DNA of 64,000 nucleotides from JAIXWP01 sp046309775 (GCA_046309775.1 JBKCOM010000062.1:4389-68388); one strand, 5' to 3'. Shown: positions 18,400 through 27,168, numbered from the stretch's first letter. Notes: generated by a model not told the origin, from the letters alone. Program-made: numbers and translations.

Positions 18400-18905
18400 T
18401 TCTTAAACCATGAGCTGTACATTACATAGTTGTTTGAAATGCGTTCAATTTCTCCCTCAAATAATTCTTTCGAAACTTCTTTGACTTTTTTCGCCGGCAC
18501 TCCCGCAAAGATGCTGCCCGACGGAACATGGGTTCCCTCTAGCAACACAGCGCCCGCCGCGATGATGCTATTGCTTTCCACCACACAATTATCCATCACA
18601 ATCGCACCCATTCCAATCAGCACATTGTCATGAATCGTACATCCATGCACAATAGCGCGGTGACCGATGGAAACATTATTCCCAATCGTTGTCGGCGCTT
18701 TCTGATACGTGCAATGAATCACCGCTCCATCTTGTACGTTGACTTTATTGCCCATCTTGATGTAATGCACATCTCCGCGCACTACAGCATTGAACCAAAA
18801 AGAACATTGATTACCCGCCTCTACCTCACCAACGATAGTAGCGTTTTCGGCGATATAACAATCATCACCAAACTTCGGCGCAATGCCGCGAACAGGAAGT
18901 ATCAT
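18396..18905 (-). CDS. Gamma-carbonic anhydrase family protein (left-handed beta-helix)
   Basis: A 169-residue hexapeptide-repeat protein of the YrdA/PaaY/gamma-carbonic-anhydrase group, forming trimeric left-handed beta-helices that bind a metal between subunits. The three conserved histidines are present: His64 (VIHCTY), His82 (SIGHRA) and His87 (IVHGC). Hexad repeats such as IGNNVS, IHDNVL and VESNSI run through the middle. The C-terminal helix (KELFEGEIERISNNYVMYSSWFKK) packs along the prism. Physiological activity may be CO2 hydration or another thioester/hydrolase reaction, since many members show weak carbonic anhydrase activity. It starts the two-gene minus-strand operon. Confidence 0.92.
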   Translation of the reverse strand: MILPVRGIAPKFGDDCYIAENATIVGEVEAGNQCSFWFNAVVRGDVHYIKMGNKVNVQDGAVIHCTYQKAPTTIGNNVSIGHRAIVHGCTIHDNVLIGMGAIVMDNCVVESNSIIAAGAVLLEGTHVPSGSIFAGVPAKKVKEVSKELFEGEIERISNNYVMYSSWFKK

Positions 18906-18909
18906 AGTA

Positions 18910-18917
18910 CAAAGATA
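18910..18917 (-). promoter_or_regulatory. Candidate -7 element (TATCTTTG) before the carbonic anhydrase gene
   Basis: On the minus strand TATCTTTG matches the Bacteroidota -7 consensus TAnnTTTG and ends only 4 bp before the ATG, implying a leaderless or nearly leaderless transcript. No convincing -33 TTG at the usual spacing. Confidence 0.4.
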
Positions 18918-19098
18918 AATCTAAACAGCGACGGAGCGACAGAGGGACAAAGCGACGGAGGAAGGACGAAACGATTAGTCTTTGCGATTTGTGGATTCGA
19001 AAAACTCACTTTTTTCGCATAAGATGCAGGTTTTTGTTAAAACGTTTTTTTTTTCATTTTAATTTTTATTCTTTTGGCTTACTAAAATTAAAAATAAC

Positions 19099-20009
19099 AT
19101 GAAAACAATCCAACAATCCAGAAATGCAACAATTGCAAATCTAAAATTGGCATCGCCTCAATTTCATTCCTTCTTATTTGTGTGCCACTACTCTATACCT
19201 CTTGTTCAAAGAGCGAAGAAGAACGAAACTCGAAGTTAGGTAGCTTCGAAAATAATCGACACCAAAAATCTAATAGCGCTTCTACAAGCTTTGAATCGTT
19301 TGGGATTGAACACAATCTCTTTTTGGATTACATCTCTGAAATGCCAGATTTTAATACTAAAACAGGAAAAGACATTTTCGATTGGGGTAGTTTATACAAC
19401 TTCCAAGTTTTAACCAATTCGGCGATGCAGAATAACTGGAGCGAATTTCAAGCTGCATACGCTTACAATGAATCCATCTTGGCAAAAAGTCCGAATAGCG
19501 CTGTGATGCAGTTGGTCACAGATCAGAGAATTAGCAGGGACTTCTATTTCACTGCTCTTGAAATATTCGAAACCCTCACAAAATCCAATGACCTAGCCGA
19601 TTTTCACAGTAGACTAGACAAAATAGAGGCAAACATTCACAATAAATATAAAGTAGTTTACAACGAAAACACCTTTGAAGGGAATGAGGCTGCGCTTTTT
19701 CTAGGGGCGGTGGCGATAGCTAGAGCCAGCGGACAATATTGGAACGATGTCGAATCAGATCCAACCCACAAATGGCACACTAAACTCATGAACTTATCTC
19801 ATAATCCATCCGACAATAGTCCAGCCATCAACAGCCTTCGACTTCCCCGCTGGATAAGAGCTGCTGGAAAAGACATTGGAGCTTTTTTCACATCCGGTCA
19901 CTGCTGGGTTCCAAACCAAGACCCGTTCACACCGCCTGGACCGAACTATACTTGGCAAGTAGATTGCTCGTTTGACTATGCTTCAAGAATGTCTGCGGCA
20001 GTTGAGTAG
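19099..20009 (+). CDS. Predicted lipoprotein of unknown function, frameshifted within the signal peptide
   Basis: From about 19140 to the TAG at 20007-20009 the frame encodes KIGIASISFLLICVPLLYTSC, a lipoprotein signal peptide with lipobox YTSC, then about 265 residues of a helical polar protein. That frame has no ATG after its upstream stop at 19095. The only good start, ATG 19099 (MKTIQQSRNATIANLK), is in a different frame. One extra A in the AAAA run at 19143-19146 would join both halves perfectly. A single-base deletion (real or sequencing error) or slippage is therefore likely; GTG 19182 is a poor alternative because it removes the membrane segment. The C-terminus is cysteine- and tryptophan-containing (GHCWVPNQDPF ... 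YTWQVDCSFD). Function unknown. The next gene starts 4 bp downstream. Confidence 0.65.
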
Positions 20010-20013
20010 CAAG

Positions 20014-21141
20014 ATGCGTAACAGCCAAATATTATTGTCCTGCTTATTCCTTTGGCTAATACCCTCGTTCCTCTGCGGACAATCAATTAACTGCTTTGAT
20101 AAAGAAGAACCCTCTTTTCAAATTAAGTCTTTCGACGTATTTTCTGCGTCGAAAGACTCTTTTTCTGTTGGAAAGAAAATTAATCTTCATGAGCTAAATC
20201 TCTATGTAGATTCCATTGTTTGCGTGCGATCTTTCGGGTACATTGAAAGTTGTTTCTGTTTACAAAGTGGTCAAAACTTCATCGGTCTGACTTTAAGACC
20301 TAATGATATGAGTGAAATTGAAATTAGTCCAACTCAAAACTACCGCTTGGAATTTATAAACGCGATAAATAAATACATAGGGAAACAAAAAAAAAGTACT
20401 AATCCAGATTACCTCTACTATCAATTATCTGCAAGTTTCAGTCACCAGAGCTCCTGCTATTCAGAGAAAATAACTTGCTTATTAAGAATAAAAACCAATA
20501 GATTCAACAATAAGAAAACGCTTCATTCATTTGAATACGTTGATTTACTTTTTTTAGAAAAGCCCGATTCAAACTTTGACATAAAGATTCTTGATACGCT
20601 TTCAATATTGAGTACTATATACTGTAATCTTAATGAGAGCTTTTGGAATTATAAAAAAGACTGGAGTCTAATTAGGAAGAACATTTCTAACAACAAAGAC
20701 AAAATAACAACGGTACATTCAGGCTCAGATTACTTGCGTTCATTCTGTCTATCACGAGAGGGATTATTTTGGCCGCTGAACCAATACAAAAAAGCAAGAT
20801 TTTTATATCATTTCAAAGATGACTTTACCTTAACCAAAATTAGCGGAATTTCTTTTGGATTAATAAATGCTTATAACAGGTTACTTCTTGGCGCCAAAAG
20901 ATTCGATATCAACTATACCATAGAATATTCCGAATTTAGCGGATACTATCCTTCTCATATCTCTATAACCAATTGCCTGACTTCTACTGATGAATACTTA
21001 TTGCATATTGAACTAAGCCTGCTTGAAACCCGTTCTAATACTTCTAAGTTTAGCAAGACAAATGTCCTCCCAATAAACTGGCCGCATAGCACCAAAGCGT
21101 GGCTAAAATCTCAAGGCATTCCTGTCAATACCATTGAATAA
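20014..21141 (+). CDS. Exported protein of unknown function
   Basis: A 375-residue protein. The chosen ATG at 20014 begins a signal peptide (MRNSQILLSCLFLWLIPSFLCGQ) and lies 4 bp after the preceding stop, so both genes are probably co-transcribed. The mature protein is rich in Ser, Asn, Lys and aromatic residues, with cysteines near the N-terminus (INCFDKEE, IVCVRSFG, SCFCLQSG). No conserved domain is recognisable. Sequence composition is more AT-rich than the housekeeping genes nearby, in keeping with a lineage-specific or recently acquired pair (inference). Confidence 0.65.
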   Translation: MRNSQILLSCLFLWLIPSFLCGQSINCFDKEEPSFQIKSFDVFSASKDSFSVGKKINLHELNLYVDSIVCVRSFGYIESCFCLQSGQNFIGLTLRPNDMSEIEISPTQNYRLEFINAINKYIGKQKKSTNPDYLYYQLSASFSHQSSCYSEKITCLLRIKTNRFNNKKTLHSFEYVDLLFLEKPDSNFDIKILDTLSILSTIYCNLNESFWNYKKDWSLIRKNISNNKDKITTVHSGSDYLRSFCLSREGLFWPLNQYKKARFLYHFKDDFTLTKISGISFGLINAYNRLLLGAKRFDINYTIEYSEFSGYYPSHISITNCLTSTDEYLLHIELSLLETRSNTSKFSKTNVLPINWPHSTKAWLKSQGIPVNTIE

Positions 21142-21206
21142 TCATATACTCAAGCAAACGACACCCATAGCAGCTCCAACTCCCGAATTGCAAATCATGA
21201 ATTAAA

Positions 21207-21236
21207 CAAAAAACCCCGGGAATCCCGGGGCTTTTA
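21207..21236. terminator. Bidirectional terminator hairpin
   Basis: CCCCGGG-AAT-CCCGGGG (21214-21230) is flanked by a run of seven A on the left and TTTT on the right, so it can terminate the DUF4190 pair on the minus strand and the exported-protein gene on the plus strand. Confidence 0.82.
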
Positions 21237-21551
21237 CTATTGAATATTTCCAAAAATTGACATGAATAAAGTGCCCCAAATCAGCATGTAAATTATAGTC
21301 CATATAAAATACATACCGCTGATACAGAGACCTATAATAGACATAATCCAACCCGCGTGTAAACTTCCATACCCAGTATAACCTGATGGATTTTTTGAAT
21401 AAAGTTTTCTGGATTTATTTCCTAGGACAATACCTATGATTCCGAGCACCCAACCAAAAAAACAAAAGAGTACTAGAGAAAGTATACCTAATACTAAAAC
21501 TGTGGTAGCATTAGGTAAATGTGGTTTTTCTTCAATATCTATTTGCATCAC
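21237..21551 (-). CDS. DUF4190-type small membrane protein (copy 2)
   Basis: A 104-residue protein with two hydrophobic regions. The first has the family pattern LPNATTVLVLGILSLVLFC followed by GIIGIVLGNKSRKLY, the second HAGWIMSIIGLCISGMYF. DUF4190 proteins are small inner-membrane proteins of unknown role, sometimes fused to or neighbouring signalling genes. It overlaps the next copy upstream (21548-21551) by 4 bp and is clearly its paralogue: the stretches LPNAT-VLVLGILSLVL, GIIG-VLGNK and GWIMSIIGLC match almost residue for residue. The pair arose by tandem duplication and is probably co-translated. Confidence 0.85.
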   Translation of the reverse strand: MMQIDIEEKPHLPNATTVLVLGILSLVLFCFFGWVLGIIGIVLGNKSRKLYSKNPSGYTGYGSLHAGWIMSIIGLCISGMYFIWTIIYMLIWGTLFMSIFGNIQ

Positions 21552-21841
21552 ATCATACTGCTAATAGCCGCAAAATATGCTGCTCCAAAAACAACAATTA
21601 GGATAATATAAAGGGCGCTTAAACACAAGCCTATAATGGACATAATCCAACCTGCGTTTAAGTTACCATATCCCAAGTAAACTTCGGGATTGCTTCGGTA
21701 AAGCTTCTTTCCTTTGTTGCCCAATACGACACCAATAATTCCTAAGACCAGTCCTAGTCCATAAAAACAAGTTAAAACCAATGATAAGATTCCCAAAACC
21801 AAGACTGCTGTAGCATTTGGTAATTGTTGTTTTTGTTCCAT
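21548..21841 (-). CDS. DUF4190-type small membrane protein (copy 1)
   Basis: A 97-residue paralogue of the following gene. The polar N-terminus MEQKQQLPNAT leads into the hydrophobic hairpin AVLVLGILSLVLTCFYGLGLVLGIIGVVLGNKGKKLY, then a short polar loop with YGNLNAGW and the second hydrophobic region IMSIIGLCLSALYIILIVV. It is the first gene of the pair. Nothing links it functionally to ferrochelatase, which is divergent and starts 157 bp away. Confidence 0.85.
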   Translation of the reverse strand: MEQKQQLPNATAVLVLGILSLVLTCFYGLGLVLGIIGVVLGNKGKKLYRSNPEVYLGYGNLNAGWIMSIIGLCLSALYIILIVVFGAAYFAAISSMM

Positions 21842-21997
21842 ATATGTAAAGATTTAATGAAGTCCAAAACTAAAAAATTATCGACGAAATCAAAGTATTT
21901 CGCTTACTAATTTAATATCAATTATTTCGTCTTGAATTTGTCAATTTTTCGAAAGTCGAACATTGTTTGAAGAACTATTGTTTCCTTTGCGCAAATT

Positions 21998-23002
21998 ATG
22001 AAAAAGAGAGCCATACTATTAGTAAATCTGGGTAGTCCAGATAGTCCTGCACCGAAAGATGTCTATCGTTATCTGACCGAGTTTCTCAACGATCCTCGCG
22101 TCATAGATATCAACGCGATTGGTAGAGCCATTCTTGTAAATGGTATTATAGTACCATTCCGCCACCGCAAAAGCGCCGCGGTTTACAAAAAACTATGGAC
22201 AGAAAACGGCTCTCCACTCATCCACTCTGGGCGACAAGTGCAGCAACTCCTACAAGAAAGATTCGATAAAAATCATACACGCATCTTCTTGGCGATGCGC
22301 TATCAAAACCCATCACTGGATTCGGTGCTCAGCACCATTCAAGAATGGGAACCTGAAGAGTTGGTCGTATTGCCCATGTTCCCGCAGTATGCCAGTGCCA
22401 GCACAGGATCGGTCATCGACAAGGTGATGAAAATTGTAAAAGATTGGTGGGTGTTTCCACACATCAAAATCATCAGCCAATTTTACGATCACCCTCTCTA
22501 CATCAAAGCATTTATCGAGCGCGGTCAAGCTTTCGATTGGAAAGAATACGATCACGTACTGTTCAGCTACCACGGCCTTCCAGAACGTCAACTAGACAAA
22601 ATTTATAAAGACAATAAGTGCCGCAATCATAGCTGCGAGCACGAAATCAATGATGAGAATAAACTCTGTTATAAGGCTACATGTTATGCCACCACGCGCA
22701 GTGTGGCCGCTGGCCTAGGAATTCCAGAGGACAAATACACCGTTTGTTTTCAAAGCCGCCTCGGCCGCGGTTGGATCGAACCTTTTAGCGATGAAGTCAT
22801 TGAAGAATTAGGAAAAAAAGGTGCGAAGAAATTATTGGTATTCTCCCCCGCATTCGTTGCAGACTGCCTCGAAACTACCATCGAAATCGGAGAGGAATAT
22901 CAAGAGTTATTCGAAGAACACGGCGGCGAACACGTTCAACTCGTGCCCAGCCTCAACGAGTCCAAAACCTGGATCGACTGCCTCGAAGATTTAGTAAAAT
23001 AA
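21998..23002 (+). CDS. hemH: Ferrochelatase (protoheme ferro-lyase)
   Basis: Inserts Fe2+ into protoporphyrin IX in the last step of heme synthesis. N-terminal strand AILLVNLGSPDSP (5-17), catalytic His192 in SYHGLPERQ, and the conserved acidic segment FSPAFVADCLETTIEI (Glu292, Glu297). Length 334 is typical. Four cysteines lie close together (Cys208, 213, 224, 229; KCRNHSC ... KLCYKATC), which could bind a metal or Fe-S cluster as in some bacterial ferrochelatases; this is inference. It is a single-gene unit: divergent from the DUF4190 pair and convergent with the M28 peptidase. Uroporphyrinogen-III synthase is encoded 20 kb away. Confidence 0.96.
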   Translation: MKKRAILLVNLGSPDSPAPKDVYRYLTEFLNDPRVIDINAIGRAILVNGIIVPFRHRKSAAVYKKLWTENGSPLIHSGRQVQQLLQERFDKNHTRIFLAMRYQNPSLDSVLSTIQEWEPEELVVLPMFPQYASASTGSVIDKVMKIVKDWWVFPHIKIISQFYDHPLYIKAFIERGQAFDWKEYDHVLFSYHGLPERQLDKIYKDNKCRNHSCEHEINDENKLCYKATCYATTRSVAAGLGIPEDKYTVCFQSRLGRGWIEPFSDEVIEELGKKGAKKLLVFSPAFVADCLETTIEIGEEYQELFEEHGGEHVQLVPSLNESKTWIDCLEDLVK

Positions 23003-23014
23003 ATGTCACCTTCT

Positions 23015-23081
23015 CTAGTCACTAGTCGTTAGTATCTAGTCGTTAGTATCTAGTCGTTAGTATCTAGTCACTAGTATCTAG
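23015..23081. repeat. 14-bp minisatellite, about four copies
   Basis: CTAGTCGTTAGTAT occurs three times head to tail (23022-23035, 23036-23049, 23050-23063), followed by the variant CTAGTCACTAGTAT (23064-23077), with degenerate ends. It occupies most of the 82-bp gap between two convergent genes (hemH and the M28 peptidase). Confidence 0.88.
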
Positions 23082-23084
23082 ATT

Positions 23085-24683
23085 TCATTTTTCCTCAAAC
23101 TCATTCACCACATCGACACGCAGCTTCGTCGGACGATTGGCTACTTCCCAAGCAGTGTGGAAAATGAGCTTGGCTATCTTCGACATTTTCTCATACATGA
23201 TTTTTTCGGGGTCATCACCCGGCTGATGATAATCCTCATGAACTCCGCTGAAATAGAAGATTACAGGAATTCCATGCTTCGCGAAATTGTAATGATCGCT
23301 GCGATAGTAAAAACGATTTGGATCCTTTGGATCATTATAAGTATAGTCTAATTCCAATGACGTGTATGTCTTGTTTGCCGCCTCACTCAAGATGTGCAGC
23401 TCTGTACTCAATTTATCTGAACCAATAATATAAACATAATTTGGATCGTCTTTGTGAGCGTCATCCACCCTTCCAATCATGTCGATATTCAAATCACACA
23501 CTGTTTTTTCCAATGGATAAATAGGAAATTCTGAATACCATTCACTTCCCAAAAGTCCTTTTTCTTCGCCACTTACGTGCAAAATCAAAATGCTGCGCTT
23601 TGGTCCTTTACCTTCGAGTTTCGCTAGTTGAAAAGCTTGTCCAATCTCCATAGCGCTCACAGTGCCTGATCCATCGTCATCAGCTCCGTTATAAATCTTT
23701 CCTTGCATTTCACCCACGTGATCGTAGTGCGCAGATATCACCACTACTTCATCTTTGAGAATTGGATCACTGCCTTCAATAAAAGCCAACACATTATCAG
23801 CTTTAAAACGCTCCACTTCCATCTTCATGCTCATCTTCATTCCACCTTTCAAGGCAACTGAGCTGGGTCTCTTTTTCTTTTGAATTCTTTTTTTATAAAA
23901 ATCAATACCTTTTTTCTTTCCCGATTTCATGAGCCCTTCAGCCATTGAAGGCGAGATGAAATAATATGGCAACACACTCTCTTCTTGAACAGTAGTAGGA
24001 TATTCGAGCGACATGCGCGGTTCATCTAAAAAATAACTGATGCGCTTGAGTATGTAATCAAAATTTTCTTCAATGATAAGGATCGCTTTCGCACCTCTCT
24101 TAGCTGCCGCGTCACGCTTAATTCTGAAATCATCACTCCATTCGCTGCGAGAATTGTTCCCCGTGAAAATAGAGTTTCCTGCCTTATCCACCGGTTCGCC
24201 ATTCATTACTATCACCACCGCATCTTTAACATCGATATTTGAATAATCATTGTATGTTTTAGAATCGATTCCATATCCTGCAAAAACTACTTTCTCCAAT
24301 TTCAATTCATCAATAGTGAATCCTCCGAAAGAATAAAAGTCCTTTTTAAAGGCATAACTCGTTCCTTGAAAATCAATATTCGCTGAGGCTACCTTCTCTC
24401 GCTTCAGCGGATAATTTTGAAAATATGAAGAACCATTAATACCTGGAGTCACGCCCAAAGATTGATAGTATTGGGCCAGATAATCTGCCGCCTTTCTCAA
24501 CTCGGGCGATCCTGTATCCCTTCCCTTATAATCATCTCCGGCCAGTATGTACAAATGCTTAGAGAGCTCTTCTGGTGTAATAGAATTAGCAAACCTCACG
24601 GCCACGCTATCTTTTTGAGATAAAACTTGTTCCCCGTGAAAAACGAGGCCCAACGCCAATATCAGAATATTTAGTTTTTTCAT
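23085..24683 (-). CDS. M28 family metallopeptidase with PA-type insertion
   Basis: Exported zinc aminopeptidase-like enzyme, 532 residues from the chosen ATG, which opens a signal peptide (MKKLNILILALGLVFHGEQVLSQ); a start at 24731 would overlap rpiB by 47 bp. The metal ligands of M28 are visible: His in SAHYDHVG (about residue 316), bridging Asp in NGADDDGSG (about 335), Glu pair in SGEEKGLLGS (about 374), Asp in NIDMIGR, and His in HEDYHQPGDD (about 484). A PA-like segment with VVFAGYGI and AVVIVMNGEP lies in the N-terminal half. It starts one base after the rpiB stop, so the two are co-transcribed. Likely periplasmic peptide degradation. Confidence 0.93.
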   Translation of the reverse strand: MKKLNILILALGLVFHGEQVLSQKDSVAVRFANSITPEELSKHLYILAGDDYKGRDTGSPELRKAADYLAQYYQSLGVTPGINGSSYFQNYPLKREKVASANIDFQGTSYAFKKDFYSFGGFTIDELKLEKVVFAGYGIDSKTYNDYSNIDVKDAVVIVMNGEPVDKAGNSIFTGNNSRSEWSDDFRIKRDAAAKRGAKAILIIEENFDYILKRISYFLDEPRMSLEYPTTVQEESVLPYYFISPSMAEGLMKSGKKKGIDFYKKRIQKKKRPSSVALKGGMKMSMKMEVERFKADNVLAFIEGSDPILKDEVVVISAHYDHVGEMQGKIYNGADDDGSGTVSAMEIGQAFQLAKLEGKGPKRSILILHVSGEEKGLLGSEWYSEFPIYPLEKTVCDLNIDMIGRVDDAHKDDPNYVYIIGSDKLSTELHILSEAANKTYTSLELDYTYNDPKDPNRFYYRSDHYNFAKHGIPVIFYFSGVHEDYHQPGDDPEKIMYEKMSKIAKLIFHTAWEVANRPTKLRVDVVNEFEEK

Positions 24684-24684
24684 T

Positions 24685-25110
24685 TTAGCAGTCAATTTTA
24701 GATACGCGTCTTTCATGCCTTCCGCCTTCAAAAGCTGTCGTTAAAAATACATCCACCATTTCAAACGCTTCTAGCTCAGAAACAAAACGAGCTGGTATAC
24801 AAATGATATTCGCATTATTATGAGCTCGTGCCAATGATGCCACTTCCTTATTCCAACAAAGTGCCGCTCTTATACCTTGGTGTTTGTTGGCGGTCATACA
24901 AACTCCATTTGCAGAACCGCAAATCAAAATTCCAAATTCCTCCATTTCAAATACAGCTGAGGCAGTTTGATGAGCATAATCTGGATAATCAGTACTCTCT
25001 TCCGAAAAAGTGCCGTAATCCTTTATTTCATGGCCTTGTTGTTGTAATCTTGCCTTTACTTGCTCTTTAAGGGCATATCCGGCATGGTCAGCTCCGATAT
25101 GAATCGTCAT
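24685..25110 (-). CDS. rpiB: Ribose-5-phosphate isomerase B
   Basis: Interconverts ribose 5-phosphate and ribulose 5-phosphate in the non-oxidative pentose phosphate pathway. Start ATG at 25110 gives MTIHIGADHAGYALKE, the RpiB N-terminus with the conserved GADHAG. CGSANGVCMTANKHQGIRAALCW holds the catalytic cysteine region, and ARAHNNANIICIPARF matches the conserved C-terminal half. It is 141 residues, usual length. An in-frame ATG at 25134 exists but would lie on top of the presumed promoter. The M28 peptidase follows after one base. Confidence 0.95.
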   Translation of the reverse strand: MTIHIGADHAGYALKEQVKARLQQQGHEIKDYGTFSEESTDYPDYAHQTASAVFEMEEFGILICGSANGVCMTANKHQGIRAALCWNKEVASLARAHNNANIICIPARFVSELEAFEMVDVFLTTAFEGGRHERRVSKIDC

Positions 25111-25130
25111 AAATAGTTGATTTATATATG

Positions 25131-25139
25131 GCAAAAGTA
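25131..25139 (-). promoter_or_regulatory. Candidate -7 element (TACTTTTGC) for rpiB
   Basis: Exact minus-strand match to TAnnTTTGC, 20 bp before the rpiB ATG. A -33 TTG at 18-19 bp spacing is not present, so this rests on the -7 match alone. Confidence 0.45.
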
Positions 25140-25655
25140 AAATAGACTTCCACGTGAAAATACAACTTCTTCAACCGATTATTAGACCCATAAAGTTTCG
25201 ACAGAAACCTAATAACCATATACTTAATACGGTTATTCACAAGACCAAGCCCTCATTTGTTCATTCTCGTGTAAAACTTTCTGAGAAAAAAATTTGCAAA
25301 ATTGCCCTCCTACTTGACATAAAAAAAGGAATGAACAATCGACACTTTGCTTTCATTTTTATTGGAGTAATTGCTAACGATGCATTGAACATTTTACACA
25401 GTCTTAACAATTACGGTTTATCAAAACACCTTAAATTAACACAATTGTTCATATCCAACCTAACCCACTCACTGACATCATTTTCAACTTCTGAAAACAT
25501 GTTTACAAAATCAAACCGAATGTGTATAGATTATATTTACAAGCAAAACACCATAAACTTTTACAACAAATGAACAGCTCTTACTAAAGACTACTATTTT
25601 TCTTTAAAAAGATATTTATATAATTCTTTGTAAAAAAGACGTTACACGTGAAAAT
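25140..25655. other. Long AT-rich non-coding region with repeated motifs
   Basis: About 515 bp without a credible gene, between divergent rpiB and the MORN-like gene. TGTTCAT occurs four times within 320 bp, twice on each strand: + at 25258-25264 and 25446-25452, - at 25331-25337 and 25570-25576. A direct repeat CACGTGAAAATA sits at each end (25151-25162 and 25645-25656, the latter reaching the A of the next gene's ATG). Many TTTACA motifs also occur. It could be a regulatory region, an RNA gene or a decayed sequence. Confidence 0.5.
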
Positions 25656-27161
25656 ATGAAGTGCATCTTTGCCACATGGTTATTTCTTCTTCTCGCCTCG
25701 CTTTCTTCGCATGCCCAGTTCACTCAATACTTCTATTCAAATGGAAAAGTTTCGAGCGAAGGAACCATGAAGGACGGCAAGCCCGATGGTTACTGGCGAA
25801 CTTACTATGAAGACGGAGGCCTCAAATCAGAGGGCTATCGATTAAATTTTGAACTCGATTCCACTTGGAAATTCTATAGAAGCGATTCTACACTGGAAAG
25901 GGTAATCACTTATAAAAACAATTTAAAAACAGGTCCAGAACAAACCTATGATGCCAAAGGAAGATTGGCGGAAGAGTTTATGAATGTAAACAACATCAAA
26001 AATGGTGAAGCCAAGTACTTCTATGAGAGTGGTGTTTTAAGGAAAACCATTCCTTTTTCAAACAATAAAGAAGAAGGTAGGGGTTTTGAGTATGGTGAAG
26101 ACGGAAGAATTATCACCGTTACAATGTATAGAAATGGGTTCATTTACGCGGAAGAAATCATAAATAGATACAACGCACAAGGAAATAGAACTGGTATCTG
26201 GAAAGATCTATATCCAATGGGAAGTGTAAAAGAAGAAGGCAATTGGAGTAACGGAAAAAGAAATGGAGTCTTTAAGTTTTTCGATAAAAATGGAAAGCTT
26301 ATTAAGATGGAAAAATACGACATGGGTGAGCTGGTGGTAGATTCTGATCAAAGTGCGATTATCGATATTCGAAAGGAATTTTACGATGATGGTTCTTTGA
26401 AAATGGAAGGAAGTTATTCAGGAGGAAAGAAAAACGGAACCTTTCGAGAATATGATCAAAGCGGAAAGCAAGTATCAGCATACATCTATGAAAATGATAT
26501 TGTCACAGGAATAGGGATGATTGACTCTATAGGAAGAAGACAAGGACCATGGAAATTATTATTTATCGACGGTAAGGTTAGAGCAGAAGGATCATATAAA
26601 GATGGTAAAAAAGATGGCAACTGGACCTTCTACTTTTCTTCTGGAAAGGTTGAACAAAAAGGTGTGTATAAAGATGACCTACCAACAGGAGCATGGAAAT
26701 GGTTTCACACAAATGGTTCCACGTGGAGAGAAGAGCTTTACAGAAAAGGAAAAGAGGATGGCCATGCTGTGGAATATGATAGCATAGGAAATGTAATTTG
26801 TGAAGGAGACTTTGTGGATGGATTGAAAACTGGTCCTTGGAAATGTCTAGTAAACAACCATACCGAAGAAGGAGAATACCTTGATGGGGAATTGAATGGG
26901 GAATGGATTTGGAAATATGCCAATGGTGAAAAAGCATTTCAAGGCGAATTTCAAAGTGGAGTGCCAGTTGGAAAGCACAAATATTGGTATGACAACGGTG
27001 TACCAAAAATGAGAGGCGGTTATGAGGGAGGAGAATTGAACGGAAAGTGGGAATATTATCGCGAAGATGGAACCTTGGATTTAGAAATAGAGTATGAAGC
27101 AGGCCTGGCTGTCAGAATTAATGGACAGAAAATAAAACTGCCAGAACCAATAGACGAGTAA
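25656..27161 (+). CDS. Exported MORN-like repeat protein (YwqK family)
   Basis: A 501-residue exported protein with signal peptide MKCIFATWLFLLLASLSSHAQ. The rest is about 18-20 short repeats of the MORN-variant type, e.g. GKPDGYWRTYYEDGGLKSEG, GKKNGTFREYDQSG and GKKDGNWTFYFSSG, each with the pattern G.xxGxWxxYxxxGxxxxxG. This family is often labelled 'antitoxin component YwqK', but no toxin gene is adjacent and the signal peptide argues against a cytoplasmic antitoxin. It is 7 bp upstream of a six-PAS histidine kinase on the same strand, so it is probably part of the same transcript as that kinase and the LytTR regulator. Function unknown; a surface or periplasmic scaffold is plausible. Confidence 0.85.
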   Translation: MKCIFATWLFLLLASLSSHAQFTQYFYSNGKVSSEGTMKDGKPDGYWRTYYEDGGLKSEGYRLNFELDSTWKFYRSDSTLERVITYKNNLKTGPEQTYDAKGRLAEEFMNVNNIKNGEAKYFYESGVLRKTIPFSNNKEEGRGFEYGEDGRIITVTMYRNGFIYAEEIINRYNAQGNRTGIWKDLYPMGSVKEEGNWSNGKRNGVFKFFDKNGKLIKMEKYDMGELVVDSDQSAIIDIRKEFYDDGSLKMEGSYSGGKKNGTFREYDQSGKQVSAYIYENDIVTGIGMIDSIGRRQGPWKLLFIDGKVRAEGSYKDGKKDGNWTFYFSSGKVEQKGVYKDDLPTGAWKWFHTNGSTWREELYRKGKEDGHAVEYDSIGNVICEGDFVDGLKTGPWKCLVNNHTEEGEYLDGELNGEWIWKYANGEKAFQGEFQSGVPVGKHKYWYDNGVPKMRGGYEGGELNGKWEYYREDGTLDLEIEYEAGLAVRINGQKIKLPEPIDE

Positions 27162-27168
27162 CCACCCT

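Noticed and set aside
25154..25573. A 139-codon plus-strand open frame in the gap before the MORN-like gene
   Set aside because: Starts with GTG, has low-complexity composition (I, K, N, S), no homology pattern and no start signal.
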